From: Xiphydria camelus
Taxonomy: Eukaryota; Arthropoda; Insecta; Hymenoptera; Xiphydriidae
Length of the DNA stretch: 64,000 bases
Direction of reading: 5' to 3'
Assembly (NCBI GenBank): GCA_963678675.1
Contig: OY783192.1
Location: 16,141,005-16,205,004, forward strand
Shown: positions 41,739 to 52,933 of the stretch, piece after piece
How the letters are laid out: the number at the start of each line of letters is the position of its first letter
Numbering within the stretch: the stretch's first letter is position 1
Program-made: the position numbers and the translations under genes
Notes under the pieces: model-generated
The model's database searches: none
What the model saw: the letters and a program-made list of their open reading frames with translations, nothing else
What the model was told of the DNA's origin: nothing

Positions 41739-42240
41739 GGCTGCTCAAACCAAACTATAGATATTTTCATTATGAACGCCCGAATGACGAATCTATTTTT
41801 TGTCACTAAGTGTCAAATACGAGGTTGACCGGGTTCGAGGCAAGGTGTTGGGGACTCGAGCCCCCCGACACCCCGCCTCGAACCCCGTCAACCTCGTATT
41901 TGAGACTTAGTGACAAAAAATAGAATTCGTCATTCGGGCGTTTCGCTCCCTCATAACGAAAATATCTATAGTTTGGTTTGAGCAGCCCTGAGCAAATAAA
42001 ACGATATATAGGTATTAAGAGGAATGTACAAGCTTTAATAAAATGCTAAACTTAAAAGGAGGTTTTTGGAACTTTTTGAGAAATAGTCTCCGCAATCATT
42101 TTTGTAAAAACATAAGGAATATAAGTTTTACGAATATTTTTTTCGATATGTCAACCCTTTTCTTATTTATATAAAGTGAATAAAAATCCCCTTATCTTGT
42201 AGATTACATACACATTTAAAGTAATGTCTAAAAAGAAGTT
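41739..42240. repeat. ~320-bp tandem array, right part, with inversion
   Basis: 41739-41857 continues the array unit in plus orientation. From 41858 the same unit runs in minus orientation (AATACGAGG/CCTCGTATT mirror around 41860) to about 42215. So the array has a head-to-head junction just right of the LTR element. Confidence 0.85.
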
Positions 42241-42430
42241 CGTAATTCTGTTGAGACGAGAATGTTTACGCTGTGACGCGTCTTTCTTTATTTATTTGCA
42301 TGGCAACGGTGGTTCAGTTGATCAAAAACGGATAGGTTTAGGACATTACTTTTTGATTTCCACGAATCAGTTTTTCTATATATCGCGTAAGTAAAAATCT
42401 GATTTTTGTCCACTGGATGAAGCACTGTGG

Positions 42431-42495
42431 AGCGCCGCGAAAGCGGCGCGGGGGCGACAGCCCCCCGGGGGTTGGCGAGCGAAGCGAGCAGGGGG
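42431..42495. repeat. GC-rich stem-loop cluster
   Basis: GCGCCGCGAAAGCGGCGC (7-bp stem, GAAA loop) is followed by GGGGGCGACAGCCCCC (6-bp stem, GACA loop) and GGCGAGCGAAGCGAGC. It stands out sharply from the AT-rich surroundings. Confidence 0.7.
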
Positions 42496-42529
42496 TCAAT
42501 TACGTTACAATAAATTTTCGAAATAATTT

Positions 42530-42720
42530 CCATCACCTGATCTTACTCCCTACGATTTCTTCTTATGGGGACATCTGAAATCTGTTGTTTTTCAAACTCA
42601 ACCAGCAAGCGTTAACCAACTGAAATAGAGAATTACGCAAGAATGTCGCAAAATTTCAAGAACAACATTTGAAAAAGTTCGAAAAATCAATGAAAATCAT
42701 TTCGAAAATTTATTGTAACA
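42530..42720 (+). pseudogene. Tc1/mariner-superfamily transposase, C-terminal fragment
   Basis: 'PDLTPYDFFLWGHLKSVVFQ' gives the third catalytic Asp and the 'FFLWG.LK' block, then 'RITQECRKISRTTFEKVR' after one stop. It differs in sequence from the DD41D copies, so it is another family. Only about 60 residues remain. Confidence 0.75.
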
Positions 42721-43057
42721 TAATTGACCTTTAATAAATAAATTGACAAAACTTACTTCTAGCAGTTTCTTTCTCGATTTGCGCGAAAACTACTCATCGA
42801 AAGGTACAACAATTTGGTGTTGTAAAGCATTTTTAAAGAGTTTTCCAACGTTGTATCACACATGGGGGGTTGCTATTTAAGATTACAAAGTTGGGGGGCT
42901 ACTCCTAAGGGGGTTGGAAGGGGTGCGTCTCCGATTAAGTCATTTCGGTTCCCCCTCTCCACTTCCGAAACCGTATTTTTTTTAGAAAATCTCTGTAACT
43001 TTCTGAGATATTGGGGTGGCAAGTTTTCACAATGTCACCCTGTATATAGGTGATATA
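42721..43057. other. No gene recognised
   Basis: Contains G-rich and poly-T runs but no assignable feature. Confidence 0.45.
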
Positions 43058-43389
43058 CAGTAAGTTAAGCGTAAGAGCGTGTACAGCGTTATTCATAAAA
43101 AATTTATTCAACAATGTTTTTTCCAGATACATACGTTTGACATGTTCCAAGGCAATGCGCAATTATGTTAATAATGAGTTCAATCACCTACCAGCATCAA
43201 TAATCGCTTGGCATCTCCGAGGCATATTATCCACCAAATTTTGGCGTATTCGCGGGGAAGTACCTTCCAAGTGCGTCGAATTTCTCAGCGCATTACCTTG
43301 AAACATGTCAAACGTATGTATGTGGAAAAAAACATTGTCGAATAAATTTTTTATGAATAACGCCGTACACGCTCTTACTTAACTTACTG
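43058..43389. mobile_element. Tc1-like deletion derivative, TA target
   Basis: Inverted arms of about 95 bp, ends CAGTAAGTTAAG, TA on both sides. The centre, read on the minus strand, contains 'NMPRRCQAIIDA', matching the 'SMP.RCQAVI.A' C-terminus of Tc1 transposases. So the 3' tail of the gene is retained between the two ends. A partial copy lies at 60619-60775. Confidence 0.8.
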
Positions 43390-43394
43390 TACTT

Positions 43395-43735
43395 ACCACA
43401 ATCTTTACATCATAAGTATTTGATACACTGGTTTGAGCTACAACTTTACAGGTTATAACGATCTCTCCGTTTTCGGTGTCATCTGTCTCTATTACATTCA
43501 GTACAGGACCCGATTCAAATAATTTTTGTCCTTTTTGACATTATTTTGATCTCGTATGAGGTGATTTTGGAGATTGGCCGAAAGCCATACTTAATAATTC
43601 TAATCATTTTTATAAATTCTCTAATAGCGTCACACTGTAAATTTACTCCACAATAGTATCTATTTCAGTCGTGTGGTCGCGCGCAAATCGGCGAATACAC
43701 CGCCATCTATAGCTCGTGCACGGTCCCTATACTCC
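43395..43735 (-). pseudogene. Possible ISL2EU accessory-protein N-terminus and element end
   Basis: Minus-strand translation gives 'SGPVLNVIETDDTENGEIVI' and 'CKVVAQTSVSNTYDVKIVV', resembling the region before the SWIM zinc finger in YqaJ-type transposon proteins. About 130 bp upstream, GGGACCGTGCACGAGC (inverse, ends about 43733) resembles the ISL2EU terminus TGGGACCGTGCAAC. Both are weak individually; together they suggest a second ISL2EU remnant. Confidence 0.4.
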
Positions 43736-44027
43736 ACATCGTTTGGTGCGTTATCGCCGACTGTTATTAAGAGATAGCGCTCCAATGGGATGATCAGAAC
43801 AAGTTGTTATAAGGCTGGGTTTCACTTGCCCCGAATTTACACTTCCCCTGGTGTACCTTACAGCAGTTTCTTATTGCTTGCTCCGACAAACGACAGTCGG
43901 AATTCTGAATATTGATTCTTACCGCTCAGTGTCATCGCGATCGAAATACCTCGAAATACCTCAAAAGCTTTCTGTGATCTTACGTGTTATTGCAAGTGGT
44001 TCAGCTGTAGATTTAGAATAATTTAAA

Positions 44028-44384
44028 TTGCTCCTTTGTGAAACCAAAGACTTGTATCTGAAACATTATTCTTCGTATTACATGCCAAGTACTTTGTATA
44101 AACTCTTCTTTCACGCAGTTGAAATCATGAAATATTTTGAAATACCAATTGGACAATTGTCTGAGGAAGCTATTGAAGCTACGCACAAAGTTTTTCAACG
44201 CACTAGATTAAGTCATGCTAGAAAGCTCTCAAGATTAATTAATAATTGTCAAGACGTAATAAACAGCTTATTGCTGATGTATGGCCCCTGTATTTCCGTT
44301 AACAGGAAAATTGTACGCAGACGAACAAGAATGTTCGATGATGATGTTGAAAGCTACCTTCTTTGTAGTGAAAATTGTGATTGA
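44028..44384 (+). pseudogene. Uncharacterised transposon-type protein C-terminus
   Basis: 'MPSTLYKLFFHAVEIMKYFE' and 'PIGQLSEEAIEATHKVFQRT', then 'HARKLSRLINNCQDVINSLL'. I recall this 'PIGQLSEEA.EA..K.F...R..H.RK.SR' block from many-copy insect proteins of presumed transposon origin, but cannot name the superfamily. Continues to TGA at 44384. The upstream part is missing. Confidence 0.45.
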
Positions 44385-44674
44385 TGACTCGGAATGTTTA
44401 CTGCCAAATGTTCGTAAAAATTAATTTTTAATTAATTGTAAGTACATATCTTGCGTAGAATAAATAGCAGTATTTAGTTCAAGAAAATATTCTTTTTTGT
44501 TGAGTGTCATATCGGTAATCACGCAACCTGAAAAGTTTGAACAATGTGATATTATTTTACTTATTTGACGAAATATATATTTCAATGTACAATTAAATGA
44601 GAATGAAAAAGAGTCCATCACTAAAACTTCATTCTAGTTCAGTTTTGAATTTTTTTCCTACTTCCCATTGAGTC

Positions 44675-44760
44675 GCCGCACTGTGCGTAGTGGGCAACGC
44701 GTTTGCTTACGAACCTCGCGGTTGTGGGTTCGAGTTTCCCACCCAGATTTCTTTTTTTTA
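44675..44760 (+). repeat. tRNA-derived SINE-like body (copy 1)
   Basis: TGCGTAGTGGGC (A-box-like) and GGGTTCGAGTTTCCCACCC (B-box/T-arm-like) are spaced about 40 bp apart, followed by a T-rich tail. It does not fold into a full cloverleaf by eye, so it is a SINE or tRNA pseudogene, not a tRNA. Confidence 0.55.
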
Positions 44761-45300
44761 ATAATTTTTTTGCGTAATTCAACACTTATCGCTATTTAAA
44801 AACATAAGTACAAATATAAAAGTTTGTGATAGCCCAGGTTCATAAATGAGATGAAACAATGCAACAATAATTCAGAAATTCAATTTCGTTAAAACAGGTA
44901 AAACAAATTCAATTGACATTTGCTACAGGTATCATAAAAACAGTTAAAACAAATTCAATTGACATTTGCTACAACAAATAAAAGCAGTATTACTGCAAGT
45001 ACAAGGAGTTTTTAATTTATCGCAGAGAAAACATCTCATTTACATTTCCAAATAAAGCTCTCAGAGAGTTTTGACGCCAACGATACATATTTTATAATTG
45101 TTTGAAAAATAGGTGCTGATAACACAGTCATACAAAAAAAAAGTGGAGTATACTTTTGATCCGATATGTGTTATCCGTAGTAATTTTGTCTTCTGATTAC
45201 GAATCTGGTGTCAAAATTTGGCCATCACATCACATTTTCTTTCTAACCTCAAAAAACTGCCACACACGAAACAAAATTGGGGTATACTTTTGATGCCATA
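44761..45300. other. No gene; small direct duplication
   Basis: AAAACAAATTCAATTGACAT plus neighbours occurs twice (44899-44931, 44947-44975). Otherwise AT-rich. Confidence 0.5.
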
Positions 45301-45700
45301 TACAGGGTGAGCCAAATGTATGGAAACGGTGGAATAACTTTCGAGGGAGACATTTTAAGAAAAATGTTTCAAACAAAACATTTAGGATTTTTCCCTGGAC
45401 ATTCAATGGTGACCTTGAATCTGACCATGAACTCGACCTTGAAGGTCATTCCTAGGTCAAGGTCGCTTTTTTAAATGGGAACCCCTATTTTTATGGCGTA
45501 TTTGGAAGGAGCGGAAAATTTTACGTCCGAATATGACCTTTGACCTTGACCTTGGATTCAAGGTAAAAGTCAACGATCAAATAGGAAAGTTTTAGGTTTT
45601 TTCCCTGGCCATCTAATGGTAACCATGAATCTGACCTTGACCTCGACCTTGAAGTTCATTTCAAGTTCAAGGTATCTTTTTTAAATGGCAACCTAAATGG
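45300..45700 (+). repeat. GACCTTGACC-rich repeat with internal duplication
   Basis: Starts TACAGGGTGAGCCAAATGTA. TTTTTCCCTGG...TGACCTTGA blocks recur at 45385-45480 and 45597-45690, with many GACCTTGACC/AAGGTCAAGG motifs in both orientations. Non-coding interspersed repeat. Confidence 0.65.
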
Positions 45701-45702
45701 CA

Positions 45703-48018
45703 GGAAGAAGAAAAATAACAGAGACGAGACGATGAGACGGAGGAGGAAGTCGTCACCACGAAGGGTTCCTGAAACGGTACCAGTACTAGCAACGTGCGAA
45801 GAGTTCAAGAGAACGGGCCGTCTACACCCAGTCGCAAATCATGCCGAGTTCATGTGACACCGGACAGCGGCATCACGTCAGGAGTATGAACGGTGGAGAA
45901 GAACGAGAGCCTCGCTAAAAAAGGAAGGAGCAGTGTTGGCGGTGGCGGTGACAGCCTGGGTCATGAGCAAAGGCTGAAGAACTTTGAGCGTTTTGGATAA
46001 AAAGTGGACGTGACTCGAAGCAGTTATCGTAATTGATTTACGCCGACACTGGTGCCGCAGCCAATCTCGATCACAATGAATTTTTCCAACTAGAGGCGGT
46101 TTCTGTATCGCCCGTCGCCGTTGATCCTTTCCCTCTTAATCGTTATACATAATGCATCTGTGATTCCTTGAAGTATATTTTTATAATATTAAGTTTGATC
46201 CAAAACCCTTCCATCCTTCCTATTGTAACACTCTCGTAACAATACGGTCCGATTATTTTATATTCATAAGGTTTTATCAGCTTTACGTTATTCCTCGTTA
46301 TTTTCGTTATTTAACCTTGCATTTATAAATTATTACTGATGGATTATTAATAAATTAATTAATGAAAGTGACTCTACTGACTTGAGCTATTTTTCGTCTC
46401 GTATTTCCTTCCGCAAGATATTTGAATAAATGTACCCCTTCGACCTTTAAGAGTTTAGTTGGAATAAGCAAGACGGATAGTGGACAGAGTCTAGGCATTA
46501 GGAGGCATACAAGATGTCACAATCAGCGGGACAGGATTTCGTGTAATCATGATTTATTAGAATTTGTTCATTCATAAAATTAGCTCCCGCAGGGGAGTTA
46601 TATTTTGTACTGTAAACTATGAGATGGATGTATCTCATCTAGAGCTACTAATGAAGTATAAAATATCAATTGAACACAGATTTTTTGATACACAAGCGAT
46701 TACTATCCACTCAAATGTCCCCGCGATCGGATCAATTAAAAATAACGTTAAAGAACCACAACACGATGATTTCTACACCGACATTTGCGGGAACGGCTCG
46801 TAATATCTCATATCAAGGCAACTACATCGCGACTTTCTGTTCCGCGATAGGCTTCGCTTCCTAAAAAAAATGTTACGTTCAATCGTCGTCGTCTCCCAGT
46901 CCCAGGCCTTCGACAGATATTGGTCGCAGACAATACCATCGCTGGGAGGAGGGAGATCGGCTGAACGAGCAGCAGGACGAGGCGGAGGTGAAGGTTTATT
47001 TTGGATGGGGGGCTCGGTTAGGGATTAGTACCTCCCTCAGATTTCTGTGGAAAATTATATAAAATACATACATAACCGCGTCTCCTTACTCTCTTCCGTC
47101 GTTCCTCGATGCTCGTCTTCCTTTTGAAGGTGACTTGCAAGAAAACCGTTTCAGATGTACCTCGCCGATGTCGTTCATTCTGTTATTATGTTATTCGACA
47201 TCGAGGTCTAAGAGTATGCCTCCTAATGCCTAGACTCTGTCCACTATCCGTCTTGCTTATTCCAACCAAACTCTTCAAGATCGAAGGGGTACATTTATCC
47301 TAATATCTTGCGGAAGGAAATACGGGACGAAAAATAGCAGAAGCCAGTAGAGTCATTTTCATTAATTAATTTATTAATCCACCAGTAATAATGTATAAAT
47401 GCAAGGTTAAATAACGAAAATAACGAGGAATAACGTAAAGCTGATAAAACCTTATGAATATAAAATAATCGGACTGTATTGTTACGAGATTGTTACAATA
47501 GGAAGGATGGAAGGGTTTTGGATCAAAGTTAATATTATAAAAATATACTTCAAGGAATCACAGATGCATTATGTATAAGGATTAAGAGGGAAAGGATCAA
47601 CGGCGACGAGTGATACAGAAACCGCCTCTAGTTGGAAGAATTCATTGTGATCGAGATTGGCTGCGGCACCAGTGTCGGCGTAAATCGATTACGATAACTG
47701 CTTCGAGTCACGTCCACTTTTTATCCAAAACGCTCAAAGTTCTTCAGCCTTTGCTCATGATCCAGGCTGTCACCGCCACCGCCAACACTGCTCCTTCCTT
47801 TTTCAGCGAGGCTCCCGTTCTTCTCCACCGTTCATACTCCTGACGTGATGCCGCTGTCGGGTGTCACATGAACTCGGCATGATTTCCGACTGGGTGTAGA
47901 CGGCCCGTTCTCTTGAACTCTTCGCACGTTGCTAGTACTGGTACCGTTTCAGGAACCCTTCGTGGTGACGACTTCCTCCTCCGTCTTATCGTCTCGTCTC
48001 TATTATTTTTCTTCTTCC
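45703..48018. mobile_element. Large foldback structure, ~0.8-kb arms
   Basis: 45703-46510 and 47214-48018 are inverted copies, differing at a few percent of positions by eye. Arm ends are GGAAGAAGAAAAATAA (outer) and GTATGCCTCCTAATGCC (inner). The 700-bp centre has no recognised gene. The outer arm translates to a Lys/Arg-rich stretch ('VPVLATCEEFKRTGRLHPVA') with stops, which I do not recognise. No target duplication seen. Confidence 0.85.
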
Positions 48019-48600
48019 TTTTACTACACTCTCATTGCAAGTCTTGCTTCCGCCGATGCGTCTTTCTCTGACAGCTATCCAAGTCGGTCTTGGACTGCCT
48101 TCGCTTTACAATAGTGCCCCTGCCGTCGATGCTGCTGCTGCTGCTGTCCTTGCTGCGACTACGACTCGAGTATCTGGAATCGTTGTCCACAGGAGCGGCT
48201 GCGTATCGCGATCGGCGAGATATCATTCAGGAGCTGGTGCGAAATTGAGCAGTGTCGACCAGCTGCTGCTGCTGTTCGTCACTGTCTTCCACATGGTTTT
48301 TCGGCGTCACTGCACTTTTCTTTCGCACTTCACTCACACTCCTTCTGTCAACGACTCTGCCGCGTTTTCTTTCCATGCCTTCCAATTTTCACCTTGCTCA
48401 GACTTTAATTTCATTTCAATTGCACCTTTCGTCGCCGAGGCAGAGCTCGACCACTCGGGCGAGGACCACGTTGACGGTAGCCCCTTCCTCCACGACTGCC
48501 ACTCGCATCAGTTTCTCTCTGCAATTAGGTATCAGTCGTGTTATTTGGTTGAACATCGAAAAGAAACCATAATTATTATGTCTTATCGTTTCAAACAATT
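48019..48600 (-). pseudogene. Unrecognised Ser/Arg-rich frames next to the foldback
   Basis: Minus-strand frames 48598-48416 ('FNQITRLIPNCREKLMRVAV') and 48226-48032 ('DNDSRYSSRSRSKDSSSSSI') could be parts of one interrupted Gag-like protein running into the right arm. Family not recognised. The plus-strand frame over the same bases is considered a shadow. Confidence 0.3.
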
Positions 48601-48619
48601 ACTCACCATTATTTAAACA

Positions 48620-48805
48620 TTCACAATTTTGAGATTACACTTCGATCTCCCGCATTTATCTACCTCCCGCTTTTATCATTTCAAATATTTCGCTCGTACG
48701 TAACGCCATTTTCCAAAGCCAACTCTAACTAAAACACTGCCGGTCAAATTTCAGAAAAATTCAGGTCGCTGCACCTGCTCGACTAGCCATTGGACATACG
48801 GTATA
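48620..48805. mobile_element. Half of a TATACCG-family foldback
   Basis: The end GCTGCACCTGCTCGACTAGC, then CATTGGACATACGGTATA matches the right arm end at 6110-6156. The left arm is missing. It abuts the ACGTCA-rich element copy 3. Confidence 0.6.
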
Positions 48806-49576
48806 GGGACTTGAAAATTTATTTGTGAATAAATGGACAAAAATTCTAATTTGTTCAATTATTAAATCAATAAATTATTTCATTTCGAGTCTCCAGAGTA
48901 TGTTGAGCAAGTTATAAGCTATACTGTTTATTAAAAAGCACAGATTATTAAAGTAAAAATGACAGACAATCAATTAATGTAGGATGAATAAACATTCATA
49001 TAATTATTTATTTATTTATTTATTTATATTTATTTATTTATTATTTATTTCTTGGATAGACGCAAATTGATATTAATATCAATTTGCGTCTATGCAAGAA
49101 TATTTATCAAAAGATACAATCATTTTAGAAAAATGTTGAGAAAAGAATAATACAATTATAAAATCTTATTTATTCAAGCTCTTTCTTATTGACAGGAAAA
49201 GCAATATACATTTATTCATCAAACTTCATATGAACACCAATAGTAATAATATTCTTAACCACAGGAGCGCGCAGCAGATGAGAACTCGAGGACACCGACC
49301 GATTAACGAAGTTAAGCAGCGAAAAGTGCGCACACTAGTTGGATGGGTGACCGCTCACGATGAAAAGATATACGTCAGACCTAACCTTTTAGAACCGTTA
49401 TTTTTTACGTCATCACAACGTACGGTAGAACGTCATTATGACGTGATTTTTCTGACGTCGTGTGGATGTGCAATTAAGCCATCTTTGCGACGTTAAAATG
49501 ACGTCATATTTTTCGTCATCTGACGTCAGAACTGACCTTCAAAAAACGTCATTTCGACGTTAGTGTGCTACCTGGG
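48806..49576 (+). mobile_element. ACGTCA-rich TIR element with 5S-like module (copy 3)
   Basis: Aligns with 14949-15702: AT-rich middle with (TTTA)n, 5S-like module at 49287-49360, ACGTC-rich end with two TGACGTCA sites, terminus GTGTGCTACCTGGG. The left terminus is replaced by the TATACCG-family end. Confidence 0.75.
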
Positions 49577-49837
49577 TATGTACTCGTAATTAATGATGGA
49601 TGAGTGAATGGATTCATATCGCACCTTTCGAGATGCGATTTCACGCTTTTCTGCAATTAAATATGAACAATTCTGGATTTTTAAAATACCAACGTTTAAC
49701 AATTTAACGTAGTACAATTCATGCGGTATCTTGTCTCTCCTGAAAAGGGACAGTTTTCGACATACGACATATTGTCATGATACTATATTATTTAATTTAA
49801 TATTTTACAGAAATTGTGCGGAGAAGAGAAAGGCAGA

Positions 49838-49915
49838 AACTATACTACTACTACTACTACTATTACACTACTACTAGGATACATGAGAAACTAACGAAAA
49901 AAAAAAAAAAAAAAC
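49838..49915 (+). repeat. (ACT)n microsatellite and A18 run
   Basis: ACTACTACT... at 49842-49877, then a run of about 18 A at 49898. Confidence 0.9.
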
Positions 49916-49963
49916 GAGAGGAGAAACAGAAGAATGCAGCACCACATCAGGCGGTTATAATTG

Positions 49964-50148
49964 CCAGGGGCCCCTTTCTCGAACTCGCTCGTATCTTTGC
50001 GTGCACTCAACTTAGCGAATAGACCAATCAGGTTCAAGTATTCCGTTGTCCGTAACCCCACCACAACGGAATACTTGTTCCTGATAGGTCTATTCGCTAA
50101 GATGCGTGCACGCAAAGATACGAGCGAGTTCGAGAAAGGGGCCCCAGG
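49964..50148. mobile_element. Foldback MITE, GGGGCCCCTTTCTCGAACTC termini
   Basis: Arms about 85 bp with GTATCTTTGCGTGCA and TTAGCGAATAGACCAATCAG. A related half or diverged copy is at 63365-63480. Confidence 0.85.
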
Positions 50149-50149
50149 T

Positions 50150-51120
50150 TGTTGTTACCAAATGGACAGACTCTTCTGTCAATCGTTGTCTACATTTCAC
50201 CAAACCAACCCATCGAAAAGATTATACGTTTCATTCACTTTGTCCTTCTACCATTCACTACAGAGGGTTCAGCTATACTTGGAGAAGATTATCATCTCCG
50301 ACCGATGATTCTGTAGTGATTTCAAAAAAATTTTAATGATCCTGCATCTTATTACTTTTATTATTACACTACTTATTACTTTTTTGAAGGATAAGTTGGA
50401 ACTTGATATGAGCTCTGACAAAACAGTTGCGACGACTAGCGGCGGAACAACTATTGATGCAGTTTTTCAACGTTTTATTGATACGCTACACACAAGTTTA
50501 TATATCGTATTTTAGCTATCATAAACCAATTATATTCAGTAACCATGATTCATAGTCAGGAAAAACAATTTCTTATTAATTTTTCATTCATTTTGTTTTA
50601 ATAATTTTCTTTAACTGAATATACCCACATCACTTCCACACAACATTGTTCTGCCAGATGTTTACACATCAATTACAAGTTAGAATGACTAACTCGTTTG
50701 GTTTTTTTCCAATAGGAGCTCAAGTGTGTCAGCTCCGTGCTCCATTTTCTTCTATTAGTTAACTAATTTTGGAAATAAAACTCACGAAATATTTGTTTTA
50801 TACGTTCCGAAGTTAGTTCACAACTGGCTTTTTTCTCACAGGCACTCCTTTTTTATCGTAAACATCTGCCCTGAAATGCTTATAATGCATTGATCCCCCT
50901 TACCTCAAGCGCTCTTTTCTCCCCTTTTTTGCAACCTGCTCTATCAGGTAAATTACCTGGTATAGCATGGCACGTTGGTCAAAGGTCTGACGTCATCATG
51001 GGCGGTTACGCGCCAAAACGAAAAGGCGCTTTGTTTCTCGTTTCAAATGACTCATCGTAAAATATTACAAATGTGTAATTTAAATCTATTTCTTATTATA
51101 TTGTTTATCGAATTGCGCAA
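50150..51120. other. No gene recognised
   Basis: AT-rich, with short frames only. No inverted or tandem structure found. Confidence 0.45.
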
Positions 51121-51127
51121 CAAAATA

Positions 51128-51325
51128 TTTTTTTTTAAATCTGGGTGGGAGACTCGAACCCGCAACCGCATTGCCTACTACGCTGCGAACTTGTACAAAT
51201 GATGTTTGTAAAACTTTCAAGGGCAATTTCTCTCTTATTTCCGAGAGGTGCACCCTAGGGCTTTACTGACCCTCTAGCGGTACTCTTTCAATACGGAGAG
51301 AATGAGCCAAATCGGTGACCCAAAG
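51128..51325 (-). repeat. tRNA-derived SINE-like body (copy 2) plus head shared with 31.4 kb
   Basis: Minus strand: the head block (ATTCTCTCCGTATTGAAAGA...) is followed by GCAGCGTAGTAGGCAATGC, GGTTGCGGGTTCGAGTCTCC and CACCCAGATTTAAAAA. Compared with 44675-44760 the tRNA-like body lacks about 20 bp between the boxes. This links the two repeats into one composite family. Confidence 0.6.
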
Positions 51326-51389
51326 GTCGCATCCTCTCCTTGTGAGACCGCATATGTATTATCTTTCGATGGTTTATTTGTCAAATAAA

Positions 51390-51551
51390 ATTGATATCGA
51401 CAAAAAGAAAGAACAGGCTGTCGGACCCCATAAAACCTGCCAAACAGTTATAGCACGAGGCTTACTTTCCAATTGGAAACAGCCAATCTATTACCAATTC
51501 GATCAACCGATGACTAAAGCCATTCTAGAAGACTTAATTTCGGAATTATAA
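51390..51551 (+). pseudogene. P-element/THAP9-type transposase fragment
   Basis: 'VIARGLLSNWKQPIYYQFDQ' followed by 'PMTKAILEDLI' matches the 'RGL...WKQP.YY.FD..MTK..L' block in the RNase H-like domain of P-superfamily transposases. Only about 45 residues; the flanks are non-coding. Confidence 0.65.
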
Positions 51552-51559
51552 TATTTAAA

Positions 51560-52590
51560 GCGAATTTCTTAGTTGTAGCAGTTTTCAGTGATATGGTAGC
51601 TGGAAATATTAGTTTATAGTCTAAATTAAATATTGGGTATGATAAAAATTGTTCTTTTCTATATCCATGTACAATTCACTACAAATTTTTGTTTATGCGG
51701 ATGTACCTCACCTAATTAAACTTGCTAAGCTAAGCTGATAGACCTCCTTATATAAAATGTGGGATCTCCCCAAATAAGGATACCTCCCCATATTAGGCGA
51801 CTTTCCTCTACAGTTGTTGGCATATAACAAGTGTATAAACACATTTAGGAGCTATAAATCAGTCCGTCTGAATTTGAAACGAACTATATCTACCATATGG
51901 CATACCTACTATATAGTTATTAGAAAAATATAATTGTGAGCTTTTACTTAAAATCGTATCTATCATTTACAATAGTCATAAATCATAGTTTATTTTTGTA
52001 AATGAACTTTGCTCATATGTAAATAAATCTATGAAATAATAGATGAAATACCTATCTGATTTTATTAATATTACCATAGTTGGACATCTTTACTCGTATG
52101 TTCAATCAATACTTAGCGTAAATAAAGTAAGTAATTTATTCGCCATGTTTTTGTTTATTATTAATTTATTTCATTAAATTAAAAATTAACTAAATATGTT
52201 TGATTAAATTTTTGTAACTCATAAATAAGACATTTAAAATTTAGTATATTATGTACTTTTATCAAAGAGTTTAACAAAACACGCGAAGAAACGTAACCGG
52301 TAATAATTGATATATTATTCGAAAGTGATTCCACAGTGACATCAAATAGTGTGAGAGAGATAATTGAACATGCGCCCTACCAGACCGGTTTATATGTGTA
52401 TCATGACTGAGACATCCTATATACTGGGCGCTCTTTTTTATACTGCTCGAATTACAACTACCCTCTCTACCGGGGTGGCCGGTGGGTACGCAGCTGGCTG
52501 GCACGCAGCATTCTCGATCAGCTGGCAAGACTAGCTAGAATTATCAGTTGATCGAGAACGACGACAAAATAATATTTTTAGACATGGGTA
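51560..52590. other. AT-rich stretch, one hairpin
   Basis: Nothing coding. TTCTCGATCAGCTGGC (52511) pairs with the region ending GTTGATCGAGAAC (52558). Confidence 0.5.
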
Positions 52591-52933
52591 CACCCCGAAA
52601 GCCAAGAGTAGTAATACTCATAATTGAGGGGATGAGAAGCCAAGGGGTCTAAGTAGAAAAACAAGCTTTCCGAGATAATCCACATAAAAGTATTTTTGTT
52701 CTTTAAAAATGCCTGCAATTGAATGAATTGATATGAATTATTCATACAGCTTATACACTTGAGGCAAAGGAATTACAGGTATTTTCACTGTCACTGCCGG
52801 TCACGCAGCATATGCATGATGCGAGATTTGCCGAGAAACCGGACACCGCAGCGTTTCCCAATTTTCGCATCACGCAAACGCTGCGTGATCGGCTTCTAGC
52901 GTTTTCCAAAAAATTACGCCGGCAGTGAAAGGG

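Noticed and set aside
44675..44760. Functional tRNA gene
   Set aside because: No complete acceptor stem or convincing anticodon arm; T-rich tail and a second degenerate copy indicate a SINE.
48035..48616. 193-codon plus-strand frame as a gene
   Set aside because: Low-complexity Ser/Leu content with no family resemblance, and the minus strand over the same bases looks more protein-like.
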